A stretch of 64,000 nucleotides of DNA from Odiellus spinosus (lineage: Eukaryota > Arthropoda > Arachnida > Opiliones > Phalangiidae), in assembly GCA_963920705.1 (NCBI GenBank), contig OY987232.1:5583200-5647199 (forward strand). The letters are read 5' to 3'. Within the stretch, counting starts at the first letter, position 1, and the number at the start of each line of letters is the position of its first letter. This document shows, piece by piece, positions 45,311-56,203 of the stretch. The position numbers and the translations under genes are program-made. The notes beneath the pieces are model-generated. The model was not told the DNA's origin. It searched no databases and saw nothing but the letters and a program-made list of their open reading frames with translations.

Positions 45311-45603
45311 TTTGCAGCAGGACTAAGCCTATACTGTCCGTTATACTTTTGCTTTTTGGACTAAATGATATGTGGAAAACAGCTTAGCGCGTGCTGCCAA
45401 CTCAAGCTGGTGTTAAACGGTCACATTTCTTAAATATCTTCTAAACTATCTCGAATTTTAAATTGATGTTTCGGCTATTTTATCAGATTAACTTAAACCA
45501 TTTTAATATTTTTTAATATATTATAAATTAATATTGCGTTTCATTTCCCTATACGATATCACACCATAAGGCTCATTTGCATTCATTCCAAAAAGGTACT
45601 ATA
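45310..45603 (+). repeat. Family F fragment upstream of mariner-like element
   Basis: Matches about 945-1237 of family F, including CTTTTTGGACTAAATGATAT and CACACCATAAGGCTCATTTG. It stops at GGTACTATA exactly where the mariner-like end CAGGGTGTTATTG begins, consistent with insertion at TA. Confidence 0.75.
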
Positions 45604-46925
45604 CAGGGTGTTATTGAAAAGTCTGGCAAAAATGAAGGTGCTTATTCTTTGGGTTATTATGAGTGGAAATGCCTTTTGAACCATGTGCCCAAATCCCACC
45701 GTTTCAGAGTTATGGCCTCCCAAAAGTAGCCTTTAAAATTCATAAAATTGAGAAACACTTAATGCTTTAACCAACTTGTTTTCAAAAATTTGTAAGAATT
45801 GCATAAGCGAACCAAACAAGATAAGAGACTAAAAGTTTATCAACAAAAGTTAGTAAATGAATTCATTGTGTTTAGAAGTGTGCTATCGCTAACAATGATG
45901 TTTTTAGCAAATTGATCTATCGACAGATTTAATGTGATCCTAAAAAAGTGACGTTTATGCATACTTGCGCACGTCGTTTAAATGATTCGTGAAGACGGTG
46001 AAAGATACCCTGAGTGTTGCGGATAGTATCACATCCGTCAATTATCCGTTGCCGAAGGTTCTAGACATCACGAACTTCAGTGCAGTAAATCAAGTCTTTA
46101 AGATGTCCCCAAATAAAAAATCGCATGGATTTAAATCTGGCGATCTGGCTGGCAACGCAACAGTTCCGCCTCGGCCTATCCAGGGAACGTGGCATCAAGA
46201 TGGGCTCTAACTTGAAGACTGAGATGTGGTGGGGCTCCGTCGTGCATAAACCACATTGTTTATCGCAATCTTAAGGGTATGTCGTCGAGTAGTTCTTCTA
46301 AATCATTTACCAGATAGTGCAAGTAAGCCTCTACATTTTACCTGGGCTGTAGAAATACAGGTCCAATCAAACTATCTCCGACCATTCCGCACCAAGCCTT
46401 TAAACTAAATTACACTTGATGTGACCTAACGCTAGTAGCGTTTACCCGGTCCAAAAACCACTGACAAAATTCAAGCTGTCTCGGATAGTCCGCTTCGTTT
46501 AACGATTGAATTTTTGCAAATTATAAGGGTGGAGCTGGTGTGCTTTAAGAATTTTTCAGACAGGATCATGATTGACGTTCAATTGCCTTCCAACCCTTTC
46601 GATGGCTGTTGAAGGATTGTCCACGAAAATTGTTAAAACTTGCTTTACGATGTGTTCGAGAACGCCTCGCCCTTGAGGTCCAGCGGGTTGAAGTTTACTT
46701 GTTTCTCTTAAGCGTCTGTCAACAGCCGCGAATTTTTGGAGAACTGGTAGCTGTCGTTGAGGAAAGTTATCTTGATACAGTCGCCGAGCTTCCATAGCAT
46801 TTCCATGAGCCCGCCCAAACATGAGATACATGTCCGTATACTCTGCATTCGTCTAGTACACCATACTTAAGCTATTGTAAAAGAGTGAGTTATTAGTACA
46901 GCACGTTTATTTAAATACAAATTCG
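45604..46925 (-). mobile_element. Tc1/mariner-like element, copy 1 (decayed)
   Basis: The transposase is on the minus strand. The N-terminal part is intact in frame at 46831-46556 (GRAHGNAMEARRLYQDNFPQ, NPSTAIERVGRQLNVNH), a DUF4817/HTH-like DNA-binding region. Downstream the frame is broken, but MHDGAPPH (about 46235) and LPARSPDLNPCDFLFG (about 46110-46160) supply catalytic acidic residues of the DDE/D core. The 3' terminus at 45604 reads CAGGGTGTTATTGAAAAGTC. A second copy is at 51480-64000. Multiple stops make it inactive. Confidence 0.8.
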
Positions 46926-47920
46926 AGTTTTTACCTCCCCGACTGAACTTTAGTTCAGGGGGAGGTGTTACACTGGTCGTGTCTGTGTGTCTGTCTGTGT
47001 GTCTGTCTGTGTAAGCGGATATCCTGTGTAAACGGAAGTCACGTGACCTAGCTCGTGGAGCCAAAAGTCTAGAGACGTAATCATACCAGCTTATCGTTCA
47101 ATTCCGGGGAATTACCTCCTTTAAGCGTGGCTGCCACATTGAGTTTCAAGTGTCGTGCAAAGACATACAACAGGACGTCTCCCATTGCACATCATCGCAT
47201 TCCACCATCCACTTTACGGTCGAACCTTGATGCTGAACAGCCGAAGGCGATTATAAGCAATGGGACGTCTCCCACTGTCATAATCACCTCCGACCATCCC
47301 CGCACCAAGGTCCAACCTCCAGTTTCCGATCTCAGCGTTCCATACTAGCGAGGCGTCCCCCACTAGTACAGTTCACATCAACCTTCCACTGACTCCAAAC
47401 ATCGCCCCACCAATGGGTAAATTGCGTCGCCAAGCGCCTAGAGATCAAGAATCAGCAAGACATTGAAAGGGGGGGGTTTTCCCCCTAACTTCATGGCCAT
47501 CACGCACGGTTACTTCGATTAATATAGCCCTTCGAAAGGTTTATATAGTATCTTTTTGGAACGAATGCAAATTAGCCTCATGGGGTGATTGTTTAGGGAA
47601 ATGAAACGCAATATTAATTTATATTATAATTAAAAATATTAAAATGGTTCATCTTAATCTAATTAATTAGAAAGTCGAAAAATTAATTTAAAATTCGAGA
47701 TAGTTTAGAAGTTATTTGAGAATTTATGCAAAAATTTAAAGAAATTTGACCGATTAATGGCAGTTTTAGTTGGCAGCATGCGCCTAAGCTATTTTCCATA
47801 TATATCATTTACTCGAAAAAGCAAAGGTATAACGGGCAGTATAGGCTTATCTCTGGTGCAAACTTGGGGTGGATTGAAGAACTTAAATAAAGGTGCGTTT
47901 ACACGGGTATGGAAGATTGA
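46926..47920 (-). repeat. Family F repeat, copy 3 (partial, inverted)
   Basis: Starts with the terminal hairpin ACCTCCCCGACTGAAC...GGGGGAGGT (46933-46967) and runs to GGTGCGTTTACACGGGTAT near 47895, matching 1850 down to about 915 of copy 1. It lacks the outer 900 bp. Together with 45310-45603 it forms an inverted pair around the mariner-like element. Confidence 0.75.
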
Positions 47921-48990
47921 AACAACATAATTTAGATAAGAGATAAGACAATAATAACTTCGATTATACTCGGTGAATTTTTAACCAGTTCAAGGGGAAT
48001 TGGTGTATAAGATTTGAAGCTGAGGCGGATTTATGCATAATGTTAAACCACTTAAGAAAAATGATAGTCGTGAAAACTCTCCTCGAACAGAAGTAGAGTA
48101 GGTTTCCAGTGTATTTGTGACACGTGTAAAATCGAGTTCGCCAGCACGCGAGTATGTGTAGACCACTAAATTTGAAGTCGGAAACCTCTTTACGCATGGA
48201 AAATATCAATGTGATTTTTTTTGATATTCTTGGGAGAATCAGCTTCATGTATGGGGAAATATCGTAATCTTCTGGCAAACTTGCAAACAGTGGCGTATTT
48301 GGTTTTAATTACTGGCACGGATTTTCAAATTAATTTTTTTATAATTTTCGCGCGTTTCGCAAATTTATTTCGTGCGAAATTGTGTACATGCGCAGAGCGA
48401 ACCAGGTTAACGCGGATACACACAGACCTGTTTTTACGCGTTTCACGCTCGTGAACTCATAGAAGTACCATTAGCACGCGCGAGCGAGGTGCAAACCACT
48501 CTAGAAAAATTTTGTACACCTGATTCCAGATTCATTTGATTGTCAGTGATTCCGAATCAATTCGCGTGATTCCGAATTGATTCGTGATTCGCGTGATTCC
48601 GAATCGATTCGCGTGATTCCGAATCGATTCGCGTGATTCCGAATCGATTCGCGTGATTCCGTATCGATTCTCGTGATTCCGAATCGATTCGCGTGATTCC
48701 GAATCGATTCGCGTGATTCCGTATCGATTCTCCTGATTCCGAATCGATTCGCGTGATTCCGAATCGATTCGCGTGATTCCGTATCGATTCTCCTGATTCC
48801 GAATCGATTCGCGTGATTCCATTTAGTTTGTACACCTGATTCCAAGAGTGGTTTGCCCATTGCCCCTCGCGCGTGACCGTGAAAAGCGTGAAAATAGGTC
48901 TGTGTGAATCCGGCTTTAGTCATGCCACAATTAACAATTGACGAACTTTCTTAAACCGGATTGACATTGAAATTTCTCGTGTTTTAATAG
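47921..48990 (-). repeat. Right arm of large inverted repeat
   Basis: Reverse-complement counterpart of 44170-44600, matched at GCCAGCACGCGAGTATGTG, CACTAAATTTGAAGTCGGAA and AAACCGGATTGACATTGAA. It is interrupted at about 48476-48875 by the 20-bp minisatellite block, which is absent from the left arm. Confidence 0.65.
48546..48820. repeat. 20-bp minisatellite with 60-bp higher-order unit
   Basis: About 13-14 copies of GAATCGATTCGCGTGATTCC. Every third unit carries GTATCGATTCTC, so the array has a 60-bp superperiod, visible three times (48661-48840). Each unit holds the palindrome GAATCGATTC. The direct copies of TTTGTACACCTGATTCCA on both sides and inverted GCAAACCACTCT/AGAGTGGTTTGC flanks delimit the block. 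Confidence 0.9.
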
Positions 48991-50760
48991 TCATGTATGA
49001 TATGGTTGACCCAAGAGTGAAATGTAGACAGAGTGAGGAAAAGAATCACGTGATTGGATCTCGTGATGACTGCTAGTTTTAGTTTCACACTTTTTCATAC
49101 ATGAATTTAATGTTAATCCCAATTAAGTATAATAGAACCAGGCTTTTAATGCCTACTGTCGTGTATTTCCGGTAACATTTTAGCTAGTGTGGAGTCACGT
49201 AAAATGACGTTTGTTTCACAACTTGGTATATTTTTACTCAGGCCTGCCCTGTCAGAAAAAAAAAATATAAAAAATTTATGGTAGGGCCAAAAGAGAAACA
49301 TCTATTCTTTACTCACAGCATTATCACCAAAAAACGTGTTTTTAGACGTAGGCTTATAAGGTATCTGTAGGTCGTGTAGCACCAAAAAGCGAAATTGTAC
49401 GTCACAGTTCGTAGTTTAGCGTGTTATGCGGAAAGCTTATTCGTTAATTGTTTATTGAATATGTTTATTTACGGTTATATGACGATACCGAGGTCATAAC
49501 TTGATTTTGATCAAATATTTTGCCTAATGACGTTACTTGGTCTACAAATACTCTAGTTTTCTTAACGCCGATATGATTTTACTGAGGGACCTTGACCTTG
49601 CTTATCTAAATTTTAATTTATTGAACGTAAAATCGTTTCATTTCTTTTGAAATCTTCGACGAAGTTTGTTCTCTAGAGATTTGACTCGTTGAAATTTTAA
49701 ATTAAGTTTCATTCGTTTGAATACAATTTATTGGTAAGGAAGTAATTTTGAATTTGAATCATTTATTTGATGCGTTTATTATTTGTTTGGACATTTTTGG
49801 TATATTTTCATTGACCTGAACTCTAATTTTTATTACTGAGTTGTGACTGAAATATTAGTTTGGAAATCAAAAGGTTTTTTTTTTCTGACTCATTTTTCTC
49901 TGTAGTAATTTTTTGTTTTCGTAAAAGAGTTATTAATGCCTACTGTCGTTTATTTTCGGTGATGTTTTAGCTAGTGTGTAGTCACGTAAAATAACGTTTG
50001 TTTCACAACTTGTGTTGTATACTGAAGCCATGTATAGGTTCAATTTGATATAACATTTTGCCTTTTCACGTTACTTGGTCTACAAATACTCTACAACCGT
50101 CAAAATTCTGATATGGTTTTAAAAGAAGAACCTTGACCTTGTGTATTTAATCTCATATCGAGATTAAATGTTTTTCGCATCTAATTTTAATTGGTTTATC
50201 AATATGTTATTTGTATAGATATTTTTTTTAAGATTTTATATTTTTTAGATTAAAATAAATTTATTATTCCAGAAGATTTTGTAGAATCTAGTTCTCAGGA
50301 TTACCGGTGTTGAAAATTTATTTTGCTAATGTTATCTTGATGTCTGTGTTTTCTGCGCGCTATTTGGTAGTGGTAAGATTAATATTTTTAATTTTAATTA
50401 ATTGACTTATTTGGCGTTTATTTGATAATTTGCTTTACTTAAATTGTTCTTGTAAGGGCTATTTTACATATTACCAAAGATTGCTAATTTCAGTTGTCTT
50501 AATTCTGATTTTTTTTGTTTTAATACTGAATTATGGACTGGATTATTTATCCTGAAATCTATGTGGTTATATCTTATTTATTTTCCTTTTTTTCTCTAGT
50601 TAGGTTTGGTTTTAAGTAGAGAATTATTTAGGGTTGTGTTGGTATACTGAAGAAATGCATATAGGTTCAATGTGATATAATATTTTGCCTATTTCGCTGT
50701 TTCTTCTACTCATCCAATACTCTACATTTCTTTTCATCTTTTATTTTAGGTAGGGTTAGG
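48991..50760. repeat. Three diverged tandem units of about 700-790 bp
   Basis: TAATGCCTACTGTCG followed by TTTTAGCTAGTGTG recurs at 49148 and 49934. GTTACTTGGTCTACAAATAC, then ATATGRTTTTA and CCTTGACCTTG, recurs at 49531 and 50081. A third, weaker version starts about 50640. AT-rich and non-coding; it forms the right part of the family G complex. Confidence 0.6.
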
Positions 50761-50868
50761 TTAGGTTAGATTACCTTAACGTCGGGGTCGGGGAGGTTAT
50801 ATTTTGGTTTCCCAACTTGTATTTAATATCAATAAAAAAATAAATCAAGTAATCTAAAAAGGGTATAC

Positions 50869-51012
50869 ATGACACCCTTCACTTTAAAGCTTTTAGACAA
50901 AACATTGTTGAAATATCTGTGCATGTATCCTAGGAAAAAATCTGCCATTGGACTAAAATGTACGGGTATTTCAAAAATGTTTTGTCTAAAACTATTAAAA
51001 AGAAGGGTCTCA
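50869..51012. mobile_element. MITE of about 145 bp
   Basis: Left arm ACCCTTCACTTTAAAGCTTT, then TAGACAAAACATTGTTGAAA. The right arm is its imperfect complement (TTTCAAAAATGTTTTGTCTA, then AAAAAGAAGGGT). The centre includes CATGTATCCTAGG. The short frame through it is incidental. Confidence 0.75.
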
Positions 51013-51055
51013 CGGATGAACTTTTTAGATTTCTTGATTAATTTCTTATGGATAT

Positions 51056-51405
51056 TAACAAGAATAGATTTAACACAAGAATATGGAAGAGATATACCTT
51101 TGTCCGCGCGCTAGTCTCAAGCGGATGGAGCCTACGGAGGTCTTACGCCTCGCCTCATGTCACGTGCACGGGAAGCGATTAGCGGTTTTCTACGAAAAGT
51201 GCGGGGGGAGGATATCAGGCTGCGGGGATAGGCGCTGCCGGCAGAGCTAGCTCTCTGTCGCGGACCTCGAAAGCTCGTGATAGAGTGAAAATAAAAACGC
51301 ATATAACGTCAAATCTAGTAAGCTCCACCCGTTCGAAACTAGCGTTATACCAGAGGTATAGCGTACGGTTCGATATTCTTGTGTTGAATCTATTCTTGAT
51401 ATTAA
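51056..51405. mobile_element. MITE family X, copy 2 (complete, about 350 bp)
   Basis: The inverted ends are TTAACAAGAATAGATTTAAC, then ACAAGAATATGG on the left, and GATATTCTTGTG, then TTGAATCTATTCTTGATATTA on the right. The body (GGAGCCTACGGAGGTCTTAC, GACCTCGAAAGCTCGTGATA) matches 26464-26769 plus 27402-27436. Non-coding. Confidence 0.75.
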
Positions 51406-52216
51406 GTAAGACTCGAATTAGTATTTAAACAAACGTGCTGTACTAATAACTCGCTCTTTTAGAATAGCTTAAAGTATGGTGTACTAGACGAATGCAGAGT
51501 ATTCGGACATGCATGTCATGTATGGACGGGCTCATGGAAATGCGATGGAAGCTCGGCGGCTGTATCAAGAGAACTTTCCTCAAGGACAAATACCAAATCT
51601 CCAAAAATTCACGGCTGTTGACAGACGTTTAAGAGAAACCGGTAATCTTCAACCCGCTGGACCTCAAGGGCGAGGCGTTCCCGAGCACATCGAAGAGCAA
51701 GTTTTAACAATTTTCGAGGAAAATCCTTCAACAACCACCAGAAGGGTTGGCAGACAATTGATCGTCAATCATGTTCTTGTCTAAAAAATCCTTAAAGGAC
51801 ACTAGTGCCACCCTTATAATTTGCAATCGTTCAATCGTTAAACGAAGCGGACTATCCGAGTCGGTTGAATTTTGTCAGTGCTTTTTGAACCGGGTGAACG
51901 ACTTGGATTTTCCTCGAATTCTGCTTGTATCTGACGAGGCAAATTTTTCCCGTGACGGAATACTCAATTTACACAACCATCATGAGTGGAGTCAATAAAA
52001 ACCCCCAAGCTACTAGTGTAAGGTCACATCAAGTGCAATTTAGTTTAAACCCTGGTGCGGAAGGGTCGGAGATAATTTATTTGGACATGTATTTCTGCAA
52101 CCCAGGCTAAATGGAGAGGCTTACTTGCACTTCCTGGAAAATGATTTAAGAGTACTCGACGACATACCCTTAAGCAGGGTTTTTAGAGTATTGGGGAGGT
52201 TAGAGGCCGAACGTAT

Positions 52217-52849
52217 TGCGACGGCCAGCCGCATATCAATAAAATTTAATTAGAATATTTAGCCCCCTTTCCCAATTTTTCTACTATTAAACATCCCCAA
52301 TTAAAAGAATCGTAACAATATACAAAAAAAAAAAAACCATTTTTAAATTTCTTATGTCTAGCCCCCCTATCCCCACGCTACCCGATAAAAAGAACCCACA
52401 TTAAAAAAAACTAACCCCCCTGCGCTGACCGTCACTTTCTCTCGCCCCAGAAAAACTTAAGTTGAAAATGAGATTAGATGATCTCCAACCTTGGAAGAGG
52501 GAACCCACTTTAGTTAAACAGAAAGTTTTTGTTTAGTAACTGTAAGACTAGTAGTCAAGATAATCTGTTTTTGTTCGTTGTTAAGAAAATAAAATCCCTC
52601 TGAGCATATTGGTCAATTTGAATTAATTTAAAATTATGTCGAGGGAGAATAAATGGTCAGACAGGATACCGGCCGGCGAGAATTCACCATCATCGGACGA
52701 AGAGAATCAGATATCTCTAACTCATTAGCTTTACGATAGATATTTATTATTTTAAAGAGAAAGGGGTTTGAACCATTAATGGGAAAATTCGCTGTATCCA
52801 TTCCTAAATTCCTTGACAAATGGAATCTTGAGAATAGGAAACGGTTACA
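52217..52849 (+). repeat. Ty3-2 5' LTR (633 bp)
   Basis: TGCGACGGCCAGCCGCATAT at the start and GGAAACGGTTACA at the end. AATAAA-type signals occur (for example in GAGAATAAATGG near 52646). I do not see a canonical TATA box. Confidence 0.95.
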
Positions 52850-52853
52850 GAAT

Positions 52854-52866
52854 TGGTGCCGCGACC
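52854..52866 (+). promoter_or_regulatory. Ty3-2 primer-binding-site candidate
   Basis: TGGTGCCGCGACC starts 5 nt after the LTR. The TGG start complements a tRNA CCA end, as expected for a minus-strand primer. I cannot assign the tRNA with confidence. Confidence 0.6.
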
Positions 52867-53449
52867 ATACCCCTTTCCCTTCGCCGCTTTTCGGCTTTTC
52901 TTCTCCTCGCCTTCCCGGTCCGCCATCTTGGCCTCCCCGACCTCGGCTTCAATTTTTTTTCCGTTCGCCTTTTTCGGCCCGTTCTTTTTTGGTGGGGGTG
53001 GTGATAGGCGTTATCTCGCCTATTCATTTGAAAAATTCCTTATTTTAGTTAATGGAAATTTTCCACGACATTATCATTCTGATCTATTACTTTTGATTTT
53101 GATATTTATAATTATAAAACCTTTTTAACAAAACTTAGATGAATTAAACACACAATTTTGAGAAATATTTTCCTATTAATAGCAGGTTATTCAAACACTT
53201 TTATTTAATAAACGAAAATATTATTGTGGCATAAAACTGACGTCACCAAATAAAAATTTAGCTTTTACTACACCCCAAGATACAACCCCTTCTTTGTCAT
53301 CAGGGTCCGAGATTAGTATTAATTGGGAACAACTACAACCAAACGATTCTGGAGAACAATCAGTAGAATCACCTTCCCCTTTAATTACTTATAATATACA
53401 GAATTTGTTACGCCCTTCACGATTACAAATAAATAAGGGAGAATCTATA
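52867..53449 (+). other. Ty3-2 5' leader
   Basis: About 580 bp between the primer site and the gag ATG. A CT-rich, GC-richer part (52868-53000) is followed by AT-rich sequence. It would hold the packaging signal and, if ORF3 is spliced, the donor site. The gag frame is already open from before 53294 but without ATG. Confidence 0.5.
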
Positions 53450-56203
53450 ATGGCGACATCACCACCTACTACAACTGTGCCAACTACTAGTACCCCTCCT
53501 CCTTCACCACATACTCCTGTAATAAGCCCACCTCTATCCCCGCATACTCCTACAGTAAGTCCACCATTAACCATGGCTGGGATAGTAAGTTCACTAAGTT
53601 CTGCAGTAAATATATTAACAATAAATTCCCCACCTGGGAATCAAAGACGTTTAATAAGAGTTGGTACCATACCAAGTGTGGGAAGTATAGCAGGGAGCCC
53701 TGGGTCTCCAGTGTCATCATCTCCACCCGCAATGGGATTACCGTTTGGTAGTATATTAGGGAACACCCAGTTGGGTTCAGGTATGCCTATACTTAATGCC
53801 TCTGGGCATGCCAACCTTACTGGCTCGCTACAAGCGATGTTAACTACGACTACTACAACAACAATGGCAACTGGAACCATGACAACATCTTTGGTTCAAC
53901 CATCGGGAATATTACCTATATCAACACTAACTTCAAGTACTTCGGGTCTGACTGGTCTTCAAGCGTCTCAACAACCGTCAAGTACACAGTCCATCGCTCA
54001 AACTGGAGGTTATGGACAGATACCTTCTGTTAGTACCACATTTGGACAACAGTCACAAACCCAAGCTCCATATCAATATCCTGGATTCATGATACCTCAA
54101 CTTCAATCACAACCAATGACATTGTCCGCAACAACTGTAACAGCAATGGCAACTGGAACTATATCAACGCCTATTGTTCATCCAACGGGAATATCATTTA
54201 TTCCAACGATAACGCCGAACGTTGCTGGAGTTTCAGGTCCTCAAGTATTACAACAGACAACAGTGTCAAAACCAATGAATCCAATAGGAAGTCTTGGTCA
54301 GATACCTTATACAGGCGCCATATCTGGACTAACTCAAGGTCAAGTTCCTCAACAGCAGCAATATCAAATTCCAGGCGTCCAACAACAACAATTTCAACCA
54401 GTGACAACGCAAATAACGCATCCCATAGGATTTAATCCTCAAGCAACGAGTACGTTTGTTCAAGGACCTTCTATAACATCTACACCTGCTCAAGCTTATC
54501 AAGGATGGTATCCTCCACAAACACAGTTGCCACCACAACCAACTTATCCAACTCAACCACAACCAACTTATCCAACTCAACCACAACCGGGATGGTTCCC
54601 AATCCAGACACACTATCAACAAGGTCCTCCCTCGCAATTCCCTTCGGCTTCTCAACCCCCAGGTATTCAGGGAATATCTCCAATTCAAGGGACACCTGTT
54701 CAAGGTCAAGGACAAATATCTCCACCTTTGTCTCCTCGATCTACATCTATGCTAAGGACCGTGACTAAGGTCTTGAAGGAGAATAAAGGCCGCAGTTTAA
54801 AGGAACCTCCTGCCCGTTTAGTCTTCTATGGGACGCACCAAGAGAAGGTCTCCGAATTCTTGCGGGATCTGGATGAATATGCTAAATTCAATGAGCTAAC
54901 GGAAAACCAAAAGATGGGACTCTTGCCAATGGTGATAAAGGCACAAGCTCAGACCTGGTACAGAGGTTTACCCCAGCCGATGGGATGGAATGAATTCGAA
55001 GGGAGGATGAAGCGACATTATCGAGCCGAACAGAAGGAAGCTTTAGCCAAGGCCGAACTAAATCTTCGGTTTCAAGGGCCAAATGAAACCATAGAGGAAT
55101 TTTTCAGCCACTATGCAAGAGTAAATCAAAGTTTGACACCTCCTATCCCGGATAAGGAATTACAAGATATGATCAGGAGAAACATTCGTCCTGAATTTAG
55201 AGGAATTCTAACTTTCATGAGTGCCGCTACCGTCGGAGATCTTCATGATCACTGCCTCAAGTTGGAAGAGAGTCTTGGACTAACGAGAACTACTATGTAT
55301 GGGACAACTATTCAACAGTACGGAACATACCTTCCTCAATTAACATCTCAAGGTCAATTGACTACTCAGATCCCTCAACCACCATTTCAACCATCTCCAT
55401 ATCAACAACTTATGGCGACCTCTCAACAATATACAACGACAACGCTTCAACCGACTACTCAGGTTCCTCAATTACCAGCCCAACCGTTTCAATATCAACA
55501 GTTTTCAACAATTCCGCAATACTCAATGGCAACGATTCAACCTTCTCCGGCGACGCAACACATAAATACTCCAACGACCCCAAGTTCGACTCCAACGATG
55601 TATTTACCGAAGGAAACTCCTCAAGCGCAGTATCCTACCGCAGGAATTCTTCAATCAAGTCCTTCGCTCACAGGATTACCAGCGAAAATATATATTCCTA
55701 CTGGAAATCCTCAGTTACCTACACCTGGAGCATCATGGCTGAATTATCTACAACAACTACAACCTACTACTATATCAGCAAATACGTTTCCGCAAATACG
55801 ACCAACGACTCCCGGTCCTTTTGAACAAATCCCTCAATGTCAGACAGGATATACAGTTCAACCGCAACCCGTTGTTCCGACGTATCCATTAGTAGAACAA
55901 GGAACAGGACAAACTCCGTCACAACCAGTTAGAAGAACCACAGCACGATCAAATGTTCAGGGACAACAACGAATTCCATCAAGGACACCGAGAATAATTA
56001 CTCCTTCGTATAATCGACCTCAAGGACAACAATTTACCAGACCGGCAATTCTACAACCGAATCTCACGTGTTTCACCTGCAACGGTAGAGGTCATCTTTC
56101 AAGAGACTGTCCGACAGTTCGAGTACCAAGAACGACTCGTCCGGAAAACATCGGAGCGGGAGGCCAACAACAGGGGCAACGCCCTCCCGCACCGAACCAA
56201 TAG
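53450..56203 (+). CDS. gag: Ty3-2 Gag
   Basis: 917 residues from the ATG at 53450 (MATSPPTTT), about twice the usual Ty3/gypsy Gag length. Residues 1 to about 440 are low-complexity Ser/Thr/Pro/Gln-rich, with short repeats such as PQPTYPTQ. The capsid-like domain spans about 455-615 (LVFYGTHQEKVSEFLRDLDE, QAQTWYRGLP, LNLRFQGPNETIEEFFSHYA, DMIRRNIRPEFRG). A second Gln/Thr/Pro-rich stretch follows, then one CCHC knuckle, CFTCNGRGHLSRDC, at residue 874. The role is particle assembly and RNA binding. It ends with TAG at 56203. The pol frame, -1 relative to gag, opens at 56089, giving a 115-nt overlap; I see no canonical X-XXY-YYZ heptamer in it. Confidence 0.9.
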   Translation: MATSPPTTTVPTTSTPPPSPHTPVISPPLSPHTPTVSPPLTMAGIVSSLSSAVNILTINSPPGNQRRLIRVGTIPSVGSIAGSPGSPVSSSPPAMGLPFGSILGNTQLGSGMPILNASGHANLTGSLQAMLTTTTTTTMATGTMTTSLVQPSGILPISTLTSSTSGLTGLQASQQPSSTQSIAQTGGYGQIPSVSTTFGQQSQTQAPYQYPGFMIPQLQSQPMTLSATTVTAMATGTISTPIVHPTGISFIPTITPNVAGVSGPQVLQQTTVSKPMNPIGSLGQIPYTGAISGLTQGQVPQQQQYQIPGVQQQQFQPVTTQITHPIGFNPQATSTFVQGPSITSTPAQAYQGWYPPQTQLPPQPTYPTQPQPTYPTQPQPGWFPIQTHYQQGPPSQFPSASQPPGIQGISPIQGTPVQGQGQISPPLSPRSTSMLRTVTKVLKENKGRSLKEPPARLVFYGTHQEKVSEFLRDLDEYAKFNELTENQKMGLLPMVIKAQAQTWYRGLPQPMGWNEFEGRMKRHYRAEQKEALAKAELNLRFQGPNETIEEFFSHYARVNQSLTPPIPDKELQDMIRRNIRPEFRGILTFMSAATVGDLHDHCLKLEESLGLTRTTMYGTTIQQYGTYLPQLTSQGQLTTQIPQPPFQPSPYQQLMATSQQYTTTTLQPTTQVPQLPAQPFQYQQFSTIPQYSMATIQPSPATQHINTPTTPSSTPTMYLPKETPQAQYPTAGILQSSPSLTGLPAKIYIPTGNPQLPTPGASWLNYLQQLQPTTISANTFPQIRPTTPGPFEQIPQCQTGYTVQPQPVVPTYPLVEQGTGQTPSQPVRRTTARSNVQGQQRIPSRTPRIITPSYNRPQGQQFTRPAILQPNLTCFTCNGRGHLSRDCPTVRVPRTTRPENIGAGGQQQGQRPPAPNQ

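Larger units (their letters stand above)
43974..50820. mobile_element. Family G nested inverted-repeat complex (6.8 kb)
   Basis: The outer ends are inverted: ACAAGTTGGGAAACCAAAAT at 43974 and ATTTTGGTTTCCCAACTTGT ending at 50820, each followed inward by CCTCCCCGAC-type sequence and an ACCTAACCT run. Inside lie further inverted arms (44170-45310 against 47500-48990), family F pieces, a mariner-like element, a minisatellite and tandem repeats. No clear target duplication flanks the ends, so whether it is one transposon or nested independent insertions is open. Confidence 0.5.

Noticed and set aside
48532-48923. Three overlapping minus-strand frames of repeated Arg-Ile-Asp-Ser-Glu-Ser residues
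   Set aside because: They lie wholly in the 20-bp minisatellite; the 60-bp superperiod keeps all three frames open, so they are an artefact of the repeat.
53389-54725. Several minus-strand frames opposite Ty3-2 gag
   Set aside because: Shadows of the low-complexity gag coding sequence on the opposite strand.
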